A stretch of 5,394 nucleotides of DNA from Spirochaetaceae bacterium (GCA_016794765.1 JAEUJG010000442.1:1-5394), one strand, 5' to 3'; counted from the first letter of the stretch, positions 1 to 5,394 are shown. Numbers and translations are program-made. Notes: generated from the sequence alone by a model not told the origin.

Positions 1-465
1 CGCTTCCTGGCCCTGGACGGCACGCGCTACGGGAAGGTGGCCGAAATACAGGCCGCCCTTCTCGCACGCGAGCCCGGCGAGCTCGCCCTTGTACGCCTGG
101 CCGACGCGGCGGGGGAACGCCTCGCGGCGCGGGCCCTCCTGGAAAGGCCCTTCGCCCCGCTCGAGACGGCCGCCGCCCTCGATCGCCGCGACCGGCTTTT
201 TCCGGCGCTTTTCGGCATGCGGGTCACGCCGCTTCCGGGCAACCTCTTCGAGCCCGAGTCCTACTCCGTGGCCCGCATCTACCCGGGTTCCATCGCCGAC
301 GAGAGCGGCCTTTCGGAAAGCGATCCCTTCGCCCTCCGCCGCTTCGTCGTGGACGAAAAAAACCGGGCCGTCTTCATCCAGATCCACGTGAAAAAGCGCA
401 AGGCCGGCTTCCTGGAGAGCATAATCCAGCTGCCCGCGCCCCTCGACGTCCCCGATTTCATCTAG
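1..465 (+). CDS. PDZ-domain protein, C-terminal part (possible HtrA/DegQ-type serine protease); 5' end cut by the window
   Basis: The frame is open from the first base, so only the last 154 residues are visible. Residues 1-45 read like the second half of a PDZ domain: a FLALDG strand-turn (normally 'I-x-x-I-N/D-G'), a helix around VAEIQAALLA, then a PGELALVRL strand. Residues about 70-148 look like a second, divergent PDZ-like unit: FGMRV, then VARIYPGSIADESGL, where the usual 'GL-x-x-GD' turn has become GLSESD. Tandem C-terminal PDZ domains are typical of HtrA/Deg periplasmic proteases, which degrade or refold damaged envelope proteins. The trypsin-like catalytic domain would lie upstream and is not seen, so a non-protease PDZ protein is equally possible. 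The second unit ends in a basic and aromatic stretch (HVKKRKAGF) and the protein ends DVPDFI. The gene stops 71 bases before the chemotaxis operon, which has its own promoter, so I infer no functional link. A GTG at 37 is an internal codon, not a convincing start. Confidence 0.6.
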   Translation, partial: RFLALDGTRYGKVAEIQAALLAREPGELALVRLADAAGERLAARALLERPFAPLETAAALDRRDRLFPALFGMRVTPLPGNLFEPESYSVARIYPGSIADESGLSESDPFALRRFVVDEKNRAVFIQIHVKKRKAGFLESIIQLPAPLDVPDFI

Positions 466-488
466 TCCCTCCGGCGAACGCTCCCCGA

Positions 489-512
489 GGCTTGCATTTT
501 CGGCCGCAAGCT
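489..512. repeat. Inverted repeat overlapping the operon promoter
   Basis: GCTTGC (490-495) and GCAAGC (506-511) form a perfect 6-bp dyad with a 10-base centre, extended by a G-T wobble at 489/512. It covers the putative -35 and the spacer up to the -10. It could be an operator, or the stem of a weak terminator for the upstream PDZ gene, although no T-tract follows. A stem this short could also be chance. Confidence 0.3.
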
Positions 513-519
513 CTATAGT
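492..519 (+). promoter_or_regulatory. Putative sigma70-type promoter of the chemotaxis operon
   Basis: TTGCAT (492-497) as the -35 and TATAGT (514-519; five of six match TATAAT) as the -10 are separated by 16 bases. This is a conspicuous AT-rich patch in very GC-rich DNA, placed directly before the first gene of the operon. Initiation about 7 bases past the -10 would fall near 526, leaving a leader of only about 11 bases that begins at the GGGAG Shine-Dalgarno (526-530) of the STAS gene. The -35 is weak (TTG plus poor matches). I see no sigma28-type (TAAA/GCCGATAA) or sigma54-type (GG-N10-GC) site. Confidence 0.5.
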
Positions 520-536
520 AAGAGCGGGAGATCTCG

Positions 537-866
537 ATGCCAACTGCCAAGAATGAGACGCCGAAGATCATCAATTTGAGCGGGCCGCTGACCGTGGAGC
601 GGGCCCAGCCCCTCAAGACCGAACTTCTCGCCGCCCTCGCGGGCAAGGGGCCCCTGCTCGTGAGCCTCTCGCTCGTCGAGGATCTCGACTTGGCCTGCCT
701 CCAGGTCCTCTACGCCGCGCGCAAGAGCGCCGCGGCGTCGGGCAAGGAATTCCATTTCATCGGCTCGGTGCCCTCGCGCATCGTCAAGCGCCTCCAGGCC
801 GCCGGCTTCCTCCAAGGCGCTCCCGAACGCGCCGAGGACTTCGAAGCCGAGCTCGTCGATTTTTAG
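537..866 (+). CDS. Stand-alone STAS-domain protein heading the chemotaxis operon
   Basis: The 109-residue product is a single STAS domain, the fold of SpoIIAA/RsbV anti-sigma-factor antagonists and MlaB. An N-terminal strand (KIINLSGPLTVERAQPLK) leads to the central strand and helix LVSLSLVEDLDLACLQVLYAARK (about residues 41-63), then KEFHFIGSVPSRIVKRLQAAGF (70-91). In SpoIIAA-like proteins the residue after the central Asp is a phosphorylated Ser or Thr (D-S-S/A-G). Here the motif is D51-L52-A53-C54, so that site is missing and the Gly is Cys. Classical control by an anti-sigma kinase is therefore unlikely. Small STAS proteins of this kind are known next to cheA in several phyla, where a role as scaffold or partner of the kinase complex is plausible but unproven. 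The ATG at 537 follows GGGAG (526-530) by 6 bases. Stop is 14 bases before cheA, so the two are co-transcribed. The final residues (about 95-109) are acidic. Confidence 0.85.
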   Translation: MPTAKNETPKIINLSGPLTVERAQPLKTELLAALAGKGPLLVSLSLVEDLDLACLQVLYAARKSAAASGKEFHFIGSVPSRIVKRLQAAGFLQGAPERAEDFEAELVDF

Positions 867-880
867 GAAGGGGCCACAGG

Positions 881-3037
881 ATGATCGACAAATTCAAGGC
901 GGCCTTTCGCGAGGAATCCTTCGAGCTCCTTTCCCAATTGGAGGATACCCTCCTCGAACTCGAGTCGCAGCCGCGCAACGGCGAACTGATCAACGCGGCC
1001 TTCCGCGCCATGCACACGGTGAAGGGCTCGTCCGCCATGTTCGGCTTCGAGACCATCTCCAAGTTCACCCACGAGATCGAGACGGTCCTCGACCACTGCC
1101 GGAACGGCACCCTGCCGATCACCAAGGATTTCATCGGCTTGACCCTCAAGGCGCGGGACCACCTGCGGCGCCTCCTTGAGTTCGACGAGCCGCCGCCCCA
1201 GGAGCTCGCCCACGACGGCGATGCCCTCCTTGTCCGCTATCGCGACTACGCGGCCTCGGGCGCGGGGCTGAAGCCCCCGGCCCAAGCGGGGGCCGAAACC
1301 GCCGCCGGGGCCGCGCCCGCGGCGCCGGTTGCGGCGCCCCAAGGCCAGGGACATGCCGATGCGGGCCCGGCGACCTACCGCGTCTTCTGGAAGCCCAAGC
1401 CCGGCATCTTCCGCGACGGGACCAAGGTCCTGAGCCTCGTCGACGAACTCGCCTCGCTCGGGGACGGCCACCTGTATCCGCACACCGAATGCCTGCCGCC
1501 CCTCGAATCCCTCGATCCCGAAAGCTGCTACTGCTACTGGGACGCGGTCCTGACGACCGCCAAGAGCGAGAACGACATCCGGGACGTCTTCATCTTCGTG
1601 GAGGACAACTCCGAGCTCAAGATCGAGCGGCTCGAGGAGCCGCCCCTGGACGACGAGGGACGGTCCAAGCGGCTCGGCGAGATCCTCATCGAGCGCGGCC
1701 TCGTGACCCGGGATTCGCTCCGCGAGGCCCTGGGTTCGCAAAAGAAGCTCGGCGAGGTCCTGGTGGAGAAAAAAATCGTGACCAAGCCGGAAATCGAGTC
1801 GGCGCTGGTGGAACAGGACCACCTGAAAAAGGTCCAGGAGAAGAGCGAGCTCGGCCAGGGCTCCATCCGCGTGGCGAGCGACAAGCTGGACGCCCTCGTG
1901 GACCTGGTCGGCGAGCTCGTCACCCTCCAGGCGCGGCTTTCCCAGACCTCCTTCGAGATCAAGGACGGCCCCCTCGCCTCGATTTCCGAGCAGTTCGAGC
2001 GCCTCATCGCCCAGCTCCGCGACAACACGATGTCGATCCGGATGCTCCCGATCGGCAGCACCTTCAACAAGTTCCGCCGCGTCGTCCGCGACCTCTCCCT
2101 GGAGCTCGGCAAGGAAGCCGAGCTGCTCACCGAGGGCGCGGAGACCGAGCTCGACAAGACCGTCATCGAGAAGCTGGGCGATCCCCTCGTCCACATCATC
2201 CGGAACTCCCTCGACCACGGCATCGAGCGTCCGGACGCCCGCCAGTCGGCGGGCAAGGACCGGAAGGGCAACATTACATTGGCGGCCCGGCACTCCGGCG
2301 CCTACGTCCTCATCCAGGTGACGGACGACGGCAAGGGCCTCGACAAGGAAGCCATCTACTCCAAGGCCGTCGAGCGCGGCATCATCGCCCCCGGCCAGGA
2401 GATGAGCGACGGCGACCTCTACCTCCTCATCTTCGCCCCGGGCTTCTCGACGGCCAAGGTCGTCAGTTCCGTCTCCGGCCGCGGCGTCGGCATGGACGTC
2501 GTCAAGCGGGAGATCGACTCGCTCGGCGGCTCCGTGAGCCTCTCCACCGAACCCGGCCGGGGCACGACCGTGACGCTCAAGATTCCCCTCACCCTCGCCA
2601 TCATCGAGGGGCTCCTCGTCCGCATCGAGGACGAGCACTATGTCATCCCGCTGTCCTCCGTCGACGGCTGCATCGAGATCAAGCGCGAAGAGCTCGCGGC
2701 CTACGGCGATCGGCGCATCCTTTCCTACCGCGAGGAGCTCGTGCCCTTCGTCTCCCTGCGCGGCGCCTTCGAGACGCCCGGCGCGGAGCCGGAGATCGAG
2801 CAGATCGTCATCGCCAACTCCCAGGACATGCGGGTGGGCTTCGTGGTCGACCAGGTCGTCGGGGACTACCAGACCGTCATCAAGCCGCTCGGGCGGATGT
2901 TCAAGGACGTGGAAGGCGTCTCCGGGGCCACCATCCTCGGCGACGGCACCGTCGCCCTCATCCTGGACGTCAACCGCCTCGCGGCCGCGGTGCAGCGGGA
3001 CGGCCTCCGGCGCTCGGCCAAGGGGGTCGAACGATGA
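881..3037 (+). CDS. cheA: Chemotaxis histidine kinase CheA with a non-canonical P2 region
   Basis: This 718-residue cytoplasmic kinase receives receptor signals and phosphorylates CheY and CheB. Domains in order: P1/Hpt, about 1-105, with phosphoacceptor His45 in AMHTVKGSS; an Ala/Pro-rich linker, about 124-163; an alpha/beta segment, about 165-252, in the position of P2; two 24-residue MshEN-like repeats, 264-312; the P3 dimerisation hairpin, about 328-385 (IRVASDKLDALVDLVGELV); the P4 ATPase, about 386-568; and the CheW-like P5, about 572-705. P4 is intact: N-box IIRNSLDHGIE (439-449), G1 DDGKGL (482-487), F-box FAPGFST (518-524), G2 SGRGVGMDVV (532-541) and GRGTT (559-563). The ATG at 881 gives the normal Hpt start (MIDKFKAAFREESFELL) and follows a GGAAGGGG Shine-Dalgarno (866-873) that overlaps the STAS stop. 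The 3' end overlaps the cheR start as ATGA, which suggests translational coupling. The classical CheY/CheB-docking P2 is not recognisable. Identity is certain; the role of the middle region is not. Confidence 0.98.
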   Translation: MIDKFKAAFREESFELLSQLEDTLLELESQPRNGELINAAFRAMHTVKGSSAMFGFETISKFTHEIETVLDHCRNGTLPITKDFIGLTLKARDHLRRLLEFDEPPPQELAHDGDALLVRYRDYAASGAGLKPPAQAGAETAAGAAPAAPVAAPQGQGHADAGPATYRVFWKPKPGIFRDGTKVLSLVDELASLGDGHLYPHTECLPPLESLDPESCYCYWDAVLTTAKSENDIRDVFIFVEDNSELKIERLEEPPLDDEGRSKRLGEILIERGLVTRDSLREALGSQKKLGEVLVEKKIVTKPEIESALVEQDHLKKVQEKSELGQGSIRVASDKLDALVDLVGELVTLQARLSQTSFEIKDGPLASISEQFERLIAQLRDNTMSIRMLPIGSTFNKFRRVVRDLSLELGKEAELLTEGAETELDKTVIEKLGDPLVHIIRNSLDHGIERPDARQSAGKDRKGNITLAARHSGAYVLIQVTDDGKGLDKEAIYSKAVERGIIAPGQEMSDGDLYLLIFAPGFSTAKVVSSVSGRGVGMDVVKREIDSLGGSVSLSTEPGRGTTVTLKIPLTLAIIEGLLVRIEDEHYVIPLSSVDGCIEIKREELAAYGDRRILSYREELVPFVSLRGAFETPGAEPEIEQIVIANSQDMRVGFVVDQVVGDYQTVIKPLGRMFKDVEGVSGATILGDGTVALILDVNRLAAAVQRDGLRRSAKGVER
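1373..1636 (+). other. CheA middle domain (residues about 165-252) in place of classical P2
   Basis: This part of cheA encodes a block bounded upstream by an Ala/Pro-rich linker. It starts YRVFWKPKPGIFRDG, has a helix KVLSLVDELASLG, then a PPLESLDPESCYCYWDAVL stretch, and ends RDVFIFVEDNSELKIERLE. The strand-helix-strand pattern suggests a small ferredoxin-like alpha/beta fold. As far as I recall, comparable segments occur in CheA of deltaproteobacterial-type systems, so it is probably a family trait rather than unique here. It may dock the receivers as P2 does, or receive another signal. Three cysteines (C204, C216, C218) lie in it; I infer nothing firm from them. Confidence 0.55.
1670..1816 (+). 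repeat. Tandem MshEN-like 24-residue repeats inside CheA
   Basis: Residues 264-287 (RLGEILIERGLV, continuing to Q287) and 289-312 (KLGEVLVEKKIV, continuing to Q312) are two copies of one unit with a 25-residue period. The first meets every position I recall of the MshEN c-di-GMP-binding motif: R-L-G, two aliphatics, Gly, two aliphatics, then L280, L284 and Q287. The second has Lys for Arg at position 1, Lys for Gly at position 10 and Ile for the first later Leu. Only one residue (K288) separates the units, against about five in MshE-type proteins. Ligand binding is therefore open; a plain helical spacer is the alternative. Confidence 0.6.
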
Positions 3038-3912
3038 ATCCGGCCTCGGACGCGCCCGGGGAAGGCCGCGGAATACCCGGCATCCAGGGGCCCTCGAGCC
3101 TGAGCGCGGCGGATTTCGCCCGGCTCGCCAAATTCATCGAGTCGGAGCTCGGAATCCGCATGCCGGAAACGAAGCGCATCATGCTCGAATCCCGGCTCCA
3201 GAAGCGCATCCGGCACTTCGGGATGTCGGGCTTCACGGAGTACGTGGACTTCGTGTTCTCTCCCAAGGGCCGCGAGTCCGAGCTCATCAACATGATCGAC
3301 GCGGTGACGACCAACAAGACGGACTTCTTCCGCGAGGCCGACCACTTCGACTACCTTCTCGAGTCGATCCTGCCCGAACTCTCCGGGCGGGGCGGTTCGG
3401 CCGCCTTCTGGTCGGCCGGCTGCTCGACGGGCGAGGAGCCCTACACGCTCGCGATGGTGCTCGAGGAGTACCGGGACGCCGCCGATCCCCGGTTCAACTA
3501 CCGCATCCTCGCCAGCGACCTCTCCACGCAGGTCCTGGACAAGGCCAAGGCGGCCGTCTACGACGAGGAGAAGGCCGCGCCCATCCCGATGAGCTACAAG
3601 AAGAAGTATCTCCTGCGGAGCAAGGACCACGGCCAGGGCCTCGTGCGGATCAAGCCCGAGCTCCGCGCCAAGGTCGGCTTCGCCCGCATCAACTTCATGG
3701 ACGAGCGTTATCCGGTCGAGGGGCTTTTCGACGTGGTCTTCTGCCGCAACGTCATCATCTACTTCGAGCGGCCGGTGCAGGAGATGATCCTGGGCCGGCT
3801 TTGCCGGCACGTGCGCAAGGACGGCTGGCTCATCCTCGGGCATTCGGAGACCCTGACGGGCATGGACCTACCCTTGCGGGTGGTCGCCCCGACCATCTAC
3901 AAGCGCCTCTGA
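3034..3912 (+). CDS. cheR: Chemoreceptor glutamate methyltransferase CheR
   Basis: This 292-residue SAM-dependent enzyme methylates specific glutamates on chemoreceptors and so drives adaptation against CheB. After a Gly/Pro-rich leader (about 1-20) comes the CheR N-terminal helical domain (about 22-88: LSAADFARLAKFIESELGI, then SRLQKRIRHFG). The methyltransferase fold follows, with TTNKTDFFRE (92-101), the SAM-binding loop SAGCSTGEEPY (127-137), the acidic residue D162 in ASDLS, NFMDE (220-224), FCRNVIIYF (236-244) and GHSETL (269-274). All are at typical spacing and the length is normal for CheR. The beta-subdomain (about 185-218) has a loop, LRSKDHGQGLVRI, that appears as long as the one in enteric CheR that binds the receptor tail pentapeptide, so tethering is possible. 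The ATG at 3034 overlaps the cheA TGA (ATGA) and follows AAGGGGG (3020-3026) by 7 bases. The frame is open far upstream, but that part is a Pro/Arg-rich shadow of cheA. Confidence 0.97.
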   Translation: MNPASDAPGEGRGIPGIQGPSSLSAADFARLAKFIESELGIRMPETKRIMLESRLQKRIRHFGMSGFTEYVDFVFSPKGRESELINMIDAVTTNKTDFFREADHFDYLLESILPELSGRGGSAAFWSAGCSTGEEPYTLAMVLEEYRDAADPRFNYRILASDLSTQVLDKAKAAVYDEEKAAPIPMSYKKKYLLRSKDHGQGLVRIKPELRAKVGFARINFMDERYPVEGLFDVVFCRNVIIYFERPVQEMILGRLCRHVRKDGWLILGHSETLTGMDLPLRVVAPTIYKRL

Positions 3913-3934
3913 CGGGGGCGGAAGCGGAGGTTCG

Positions 3935-5080
3935 ATGCCTGGCATCAAGGTCATGATCGTGGACGATTCGGCCGTCGTCCGCCAGACCCTCAAGGAAGTC
4001 CTCGAGTCCGATCCGCAGATCGAGGTGATCAACGTGTCGGCCGATCCAATTTTCGCGCAGAAGCACCTCGAGACGCTCAAGCCCGACGTCATCGTCACGG
4101 ACGTGGAGATGCCGCGCATGGACGGCCTCACCTTCCTCCGCGGGATCATGGAGCGCATGCCCATGCCCGTGGTCGTCTGTTCCTCCAAGACCGAGGAGGG
4201 CAGCGAAAACGCGATCAAGGCCCTCGAGTACGGCGCCGTGGAGATCATCCAGAAGCCCAAGCTCGGCACCAAGCAGTTCATCGAGGAGTCCAAGGTCCGC
4301 ATCTGCGACTCCATCAAGGCTGCCTACTTCACCCGGCACAAGCTGCCCACCCTTTCGGCCTCCCAGGCCGCGCCGTCCGCCTCCGCGGGGGCGGCGGGAA
4401 CGGCGGCCTCCGGACGGGCCCACGGGCACCACCTGGACCGGGAGGTCCAGCCCAAGCTCACCGCCGACGCCATGCTACCCAAGCCCGACGCGGGACACAT
4501 CTTCGTCGAGACGACGGAACGGGTGGTCGTCGTCGGCGCCTCCACCGGCGGCACGGAAGCCCTCCGCGAATTCCTGGAGGCCTTCCCCGAGGACGCCCCC
4601 GGCATCGTCATCGTCCAGCACATGCCCGAGCACTTCACCGCGGCCTTCGCCAAGCGCCTGGACGGGCTCTGCCGCATCAACGTCAAGGAAGCCGAGGACA
4701 ACGACACCGTCATCCGGGGTCGCGCGCTCATCGCGCCGGGCAACCGGCACACCCTCCTCAAAAGGTCCGGGGCGCGCTATTATGTCGAGGTCAAGGAAGG
4801 ACCGCTCGTCTGCCGCCACCGGCCGAGCGTGGACGTGCTTTTCCGCTCGGCGGCGCGCTACGCCGCCAAGAACGCGATAGGCGTCATCATGACGGGCATG
4901 GGGGACGACGGCGCTCGCGGCATGAAGGAGTTGCACGACTCCGGCGCGCAGACCATCGCCCAGGACGAGGCCAGCTGCGTGGTGTTCGGCATGCCGAACG
5001 AGGCCATCAAGCTCGGCGGCGTGGATTCGGTGCTTCCCTTGAACGGCATCGCGCAGGACGTCCTGCGCCGCGCCCGCTAG
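3935..5080 (+). CDS. cheB: Chemotaxis response regulator / protein-glutamate methylesterase CheB
   Basis: This 381-residue two-domain enzyme removes receptor methyl esters, and in known family members also deamidates receptor Gln, when its receiver is phosphorylated by CheA. Receiver, about 4-125: acidic pair D10/D11, phosphoacceptor D56 in VTDVEMPRMDG, S83 and K107 in QKPK. The linker, about 132-194, is Ala/Ser-rich and contains HGHH (163-166); at roughly 60 residues it is longer than in enteric CheB. Methylesterase, about 195-380: nucleophile S203 in VGASTGGTEAL, H229 in QHMPEHF and D325 in TGMGDDGARGM form the catalytic triad. The substrate-side motifs IAPGNRH (266-272) and HRPSVDVLF (295-303) and the closing QDEASCVVFGMPNEA (343-357) are also intact. 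The ATG at 3935 follows GGAGG (3926-3930) by 4 bases and lies 22 bases after cheR. The cheR-cheB pairing is the usual arrangement for the adaptation enzymes. Confidence 0.98.
   Translation: MPGIKVMIVDDSAVVRQTLKEVLESDPQIEVINVSADPIFAQKHLETLKPDVIVTDVEMPRMDGLTFLRGIMERMPMPVVVCSSKTEEGSENAIKALEYGAVEIIQKPKLGTKQFIEESKVRICDSIKAAYFTRHKLPTLSASQAAPSASAGAAGTAASGRAHGHHLDREVQPKLTADAMLPKPDAGHIFVETTERVVVVGASTGGTEALREFLEAFPEDAPGIVIVQHMPEHFTAAFAKRLDGLCRINVKEAEDNDTVIRGRALIAPGNRHTLLKRSGARYYVEVKEGPLVCRHRPSVDVLFRSAARYAAKNAIGVIMTGMGDDGARGMKELHDSGAQTIAQDEASCVVFGMPNEAIKLGGVDSVLPLNGIAQDVLRRAR
5051..5068. repeat. Perfect 18-bp palindrome in the 3' end of cheB
   Basis: GCGCAGGAC followed directly by GTCCTGCGC is a perfect palindrome ending 12 bases before the end of the cheB stop codon. 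It encodes residues near IAQDVLRR, so it may simply reflect GC-rich codon choice. It has no loop and would only form a cruciform or a protein-binding dyad. Confidence 0.45.
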
Positions 5081-5092
5081 ATTCGCTCGCGC

Positions 5093-5115
5093 CCGGATCC
5101 CCGGATGGGGTCCGG
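5093..5115 (+). promoter_or_regulatory. Strong RNA hairpin in the cheB-cheY gap
   Basis: CCGGATCCC (5093-5101) pairs with GGGGTCCGG (5107-5115), with one G-T wobble, around a 5-base loop (CGGAT). It sits 12 bases after the cheB stop and just before the cheY Shine-Dalgarno. No T-tract follows, so it is not a standard intrinsic terminator. It is better read as an mRNA-processing or stability element, or a partial attenuator, which could set cheY output apart from the genes upstream. Confidence 0.5.
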
Positions 5116-5136
5116 ACAGGATAAGGAGACCGGAAG

Positions 5137-5394
5137 ATGCCCAAGAAGATTCTCATCGTCGATGATTCCGCGGCCATCAGGCAGAGCATCTCGTTCATTC
5201 TTCGCCAGGAGGGTTACGAGACCGTCGAGGCGCAGGACGGCCTCGAGGCCTTCAACATGCTCCCTTCGCTCGAAGGCCTCGACCTCATCATCACCGACGT
5301 CAATATGCCCAACCTGGACGGAATCGGCTTCATTCGCAAGGCCCGCGAGCTCCCGAAGTTCAAGTTCACCCCGATCCTCGTCCTCACGACCGAG
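5137..5394 (+). CDS. cheY: CheY-like single-domain response regulator, 3' end cut by the window
   Basis: The first 86 residues are seen and the frame is still open at the last base; a complete CheY is about 120-130 residues. The receiver hallmarks are present: KKILIVDDSAAIRQSI with acidic residues D9 and D10, phosphoacceptor D54 in IITDVNMPNLDG (51-62), and the conserved Thr at the end of strand 4 (T84 or T85, in LVLTTE). The Lys of the last strand lies beyond the edge. Phospho-CheY carries the CheA signal to the flagellar switch. The ATG follows TAAGGAG (5122-5128) by 8 bases, the best Shine-Dalgarno in the window, in keeping with the high level at which CheY is usually needed. An output domain beyond the edge cannot be excluded, but the position after cheB and the sequence make a stand-alone CheY the best reading. 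Confidence 0.9.
   Translation, partial: MPKKILIVDDSAAIRQSISFILRQEGYETVEAQDGLEAFNMLPSLEGLDLIITDVNMPNLDGIGFIRKARELPKFKFTPILVLTTE

Noticed and set aside
466..512. Intrinsic terminator for the PDZ gene
   Set aside because: The only stem is 6-7 bp with a 10-base loop and no T-tract follows; it also overlaps the promoter, so I list it only as a dyad.
863..2638. Very long open frame on the minus strand (591 codons) opposite cheA
   Set aside because: It mirrors the GC-rich third-position bias of cheA, is a low-complexity run of Leu, Val, Glu, Asp, Gly and Arg with no recognisable domain, and overlaps a kinase whose motifs are all intact.
1489..3033. Upstream extension of the cheR frame through cheA
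   Set aside because: The translation is Arg/Pro/Gly-rich noise. The CheR domain begins shortly after the ATG at 3034, which has a proper Shine-Dalgarno and the ATGA overlap.
2866..3843. Minus-strand open frame (325 codons) opposite cheR
   Set aside because: It is a codon-bias shadow of cheR with no start context or recognisable domain.
2640..3956. Plus-strand third-frame open reading frame (438 codons) across the cheA-cheR junction
   Set aside because: Its Ser/Arg/Pro-rich composition and its overlap with two well-supported genes mark it as spurious.
1..5394. CRISPR array, tRNA or rRNA gene, insertion sequence, attachment site or riboswitch
   Set aside because: No regular direct repeats, cloverleaf, terminal inverted repeats or transposase-like protein are seen, and almost all bases are in well-supported coding sequence.

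Overview
This is a compact, very GC-rich bacterial window in which every recognisable gene reads on the + strand. It holds the core of a chemotaxis (chemosensory) operon: a stand-alone STAS-domain protein, the histidine kinase CheA, the methyltransferase CheR, the methylesterase CheB and the first 86 residues of a CheY-like receiver. Ahead of these is the 3' end of an unrelated gene encoding a PDZ-domain protein. The organism cannot be fixed from the sequence. The STAS gene leading the operon and the CheA architecture would fit a high-GC spirochaete or a deltaproteobacteria-like lineage, but this is a weak inference.

Layout. Positions 1-465 are the C-terminal 154 residues of a PDZ protein, possibly an HtrA/DegQ-type periplasmic protease. 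A 71-base gap (466-536) carries the only convincing promoter in the window: TTGCAT, 16 bases, then TATAGT. An inverted repeat overlaps it. The STAS gene (537-866), cheA (881-3037), cheR (3034-3912), cheB (3935-5080) and cheY (5137 to the window edge) follow with gaps of 14, -4, 22 and 56 bases, each with a good Shine-Dalgarno sequence. The one larger internal gap, between cheB and cheY, holds a strong 9-bp hairpin.

How the genes work together. CheA should autophosphorylate on His45 of its Hpt domain and pass the phosphate to the CheY-like receiver (Asp54, motor output) and to the CheB receiver (Asp56). CheR and CheB add and remove methyl groups on chemoreceptor glutamates, which gives adaptation. 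The catalytic and phosphorylation motifs of CheA, CheR and CheB are all intact. No CheW, chemoreceptor, CheD, CheC or CheX lies in the window, so those parts must be encoded elsewhere or beyond the right edge.

The most interesting point is in CheA. Between Hpt and the dimerisation domain there is no recognisable classical P2. Instead there is an alpha/beta segment (about residues 165-252) followed by two tandem 24-residue repeats (264-287 and 289-312). These repeats match the signature of the MshEN c-di-GMP-binding domain of GspE/MshE-type ATPases: the first completely, the second with substitutions. This hints at second-messenger input into the kinase, but it is untested. The STAS protein lacks the usual phosphorylatable Ser/Thr, and CheB has an unusually long Ala/Ser-rich linker.
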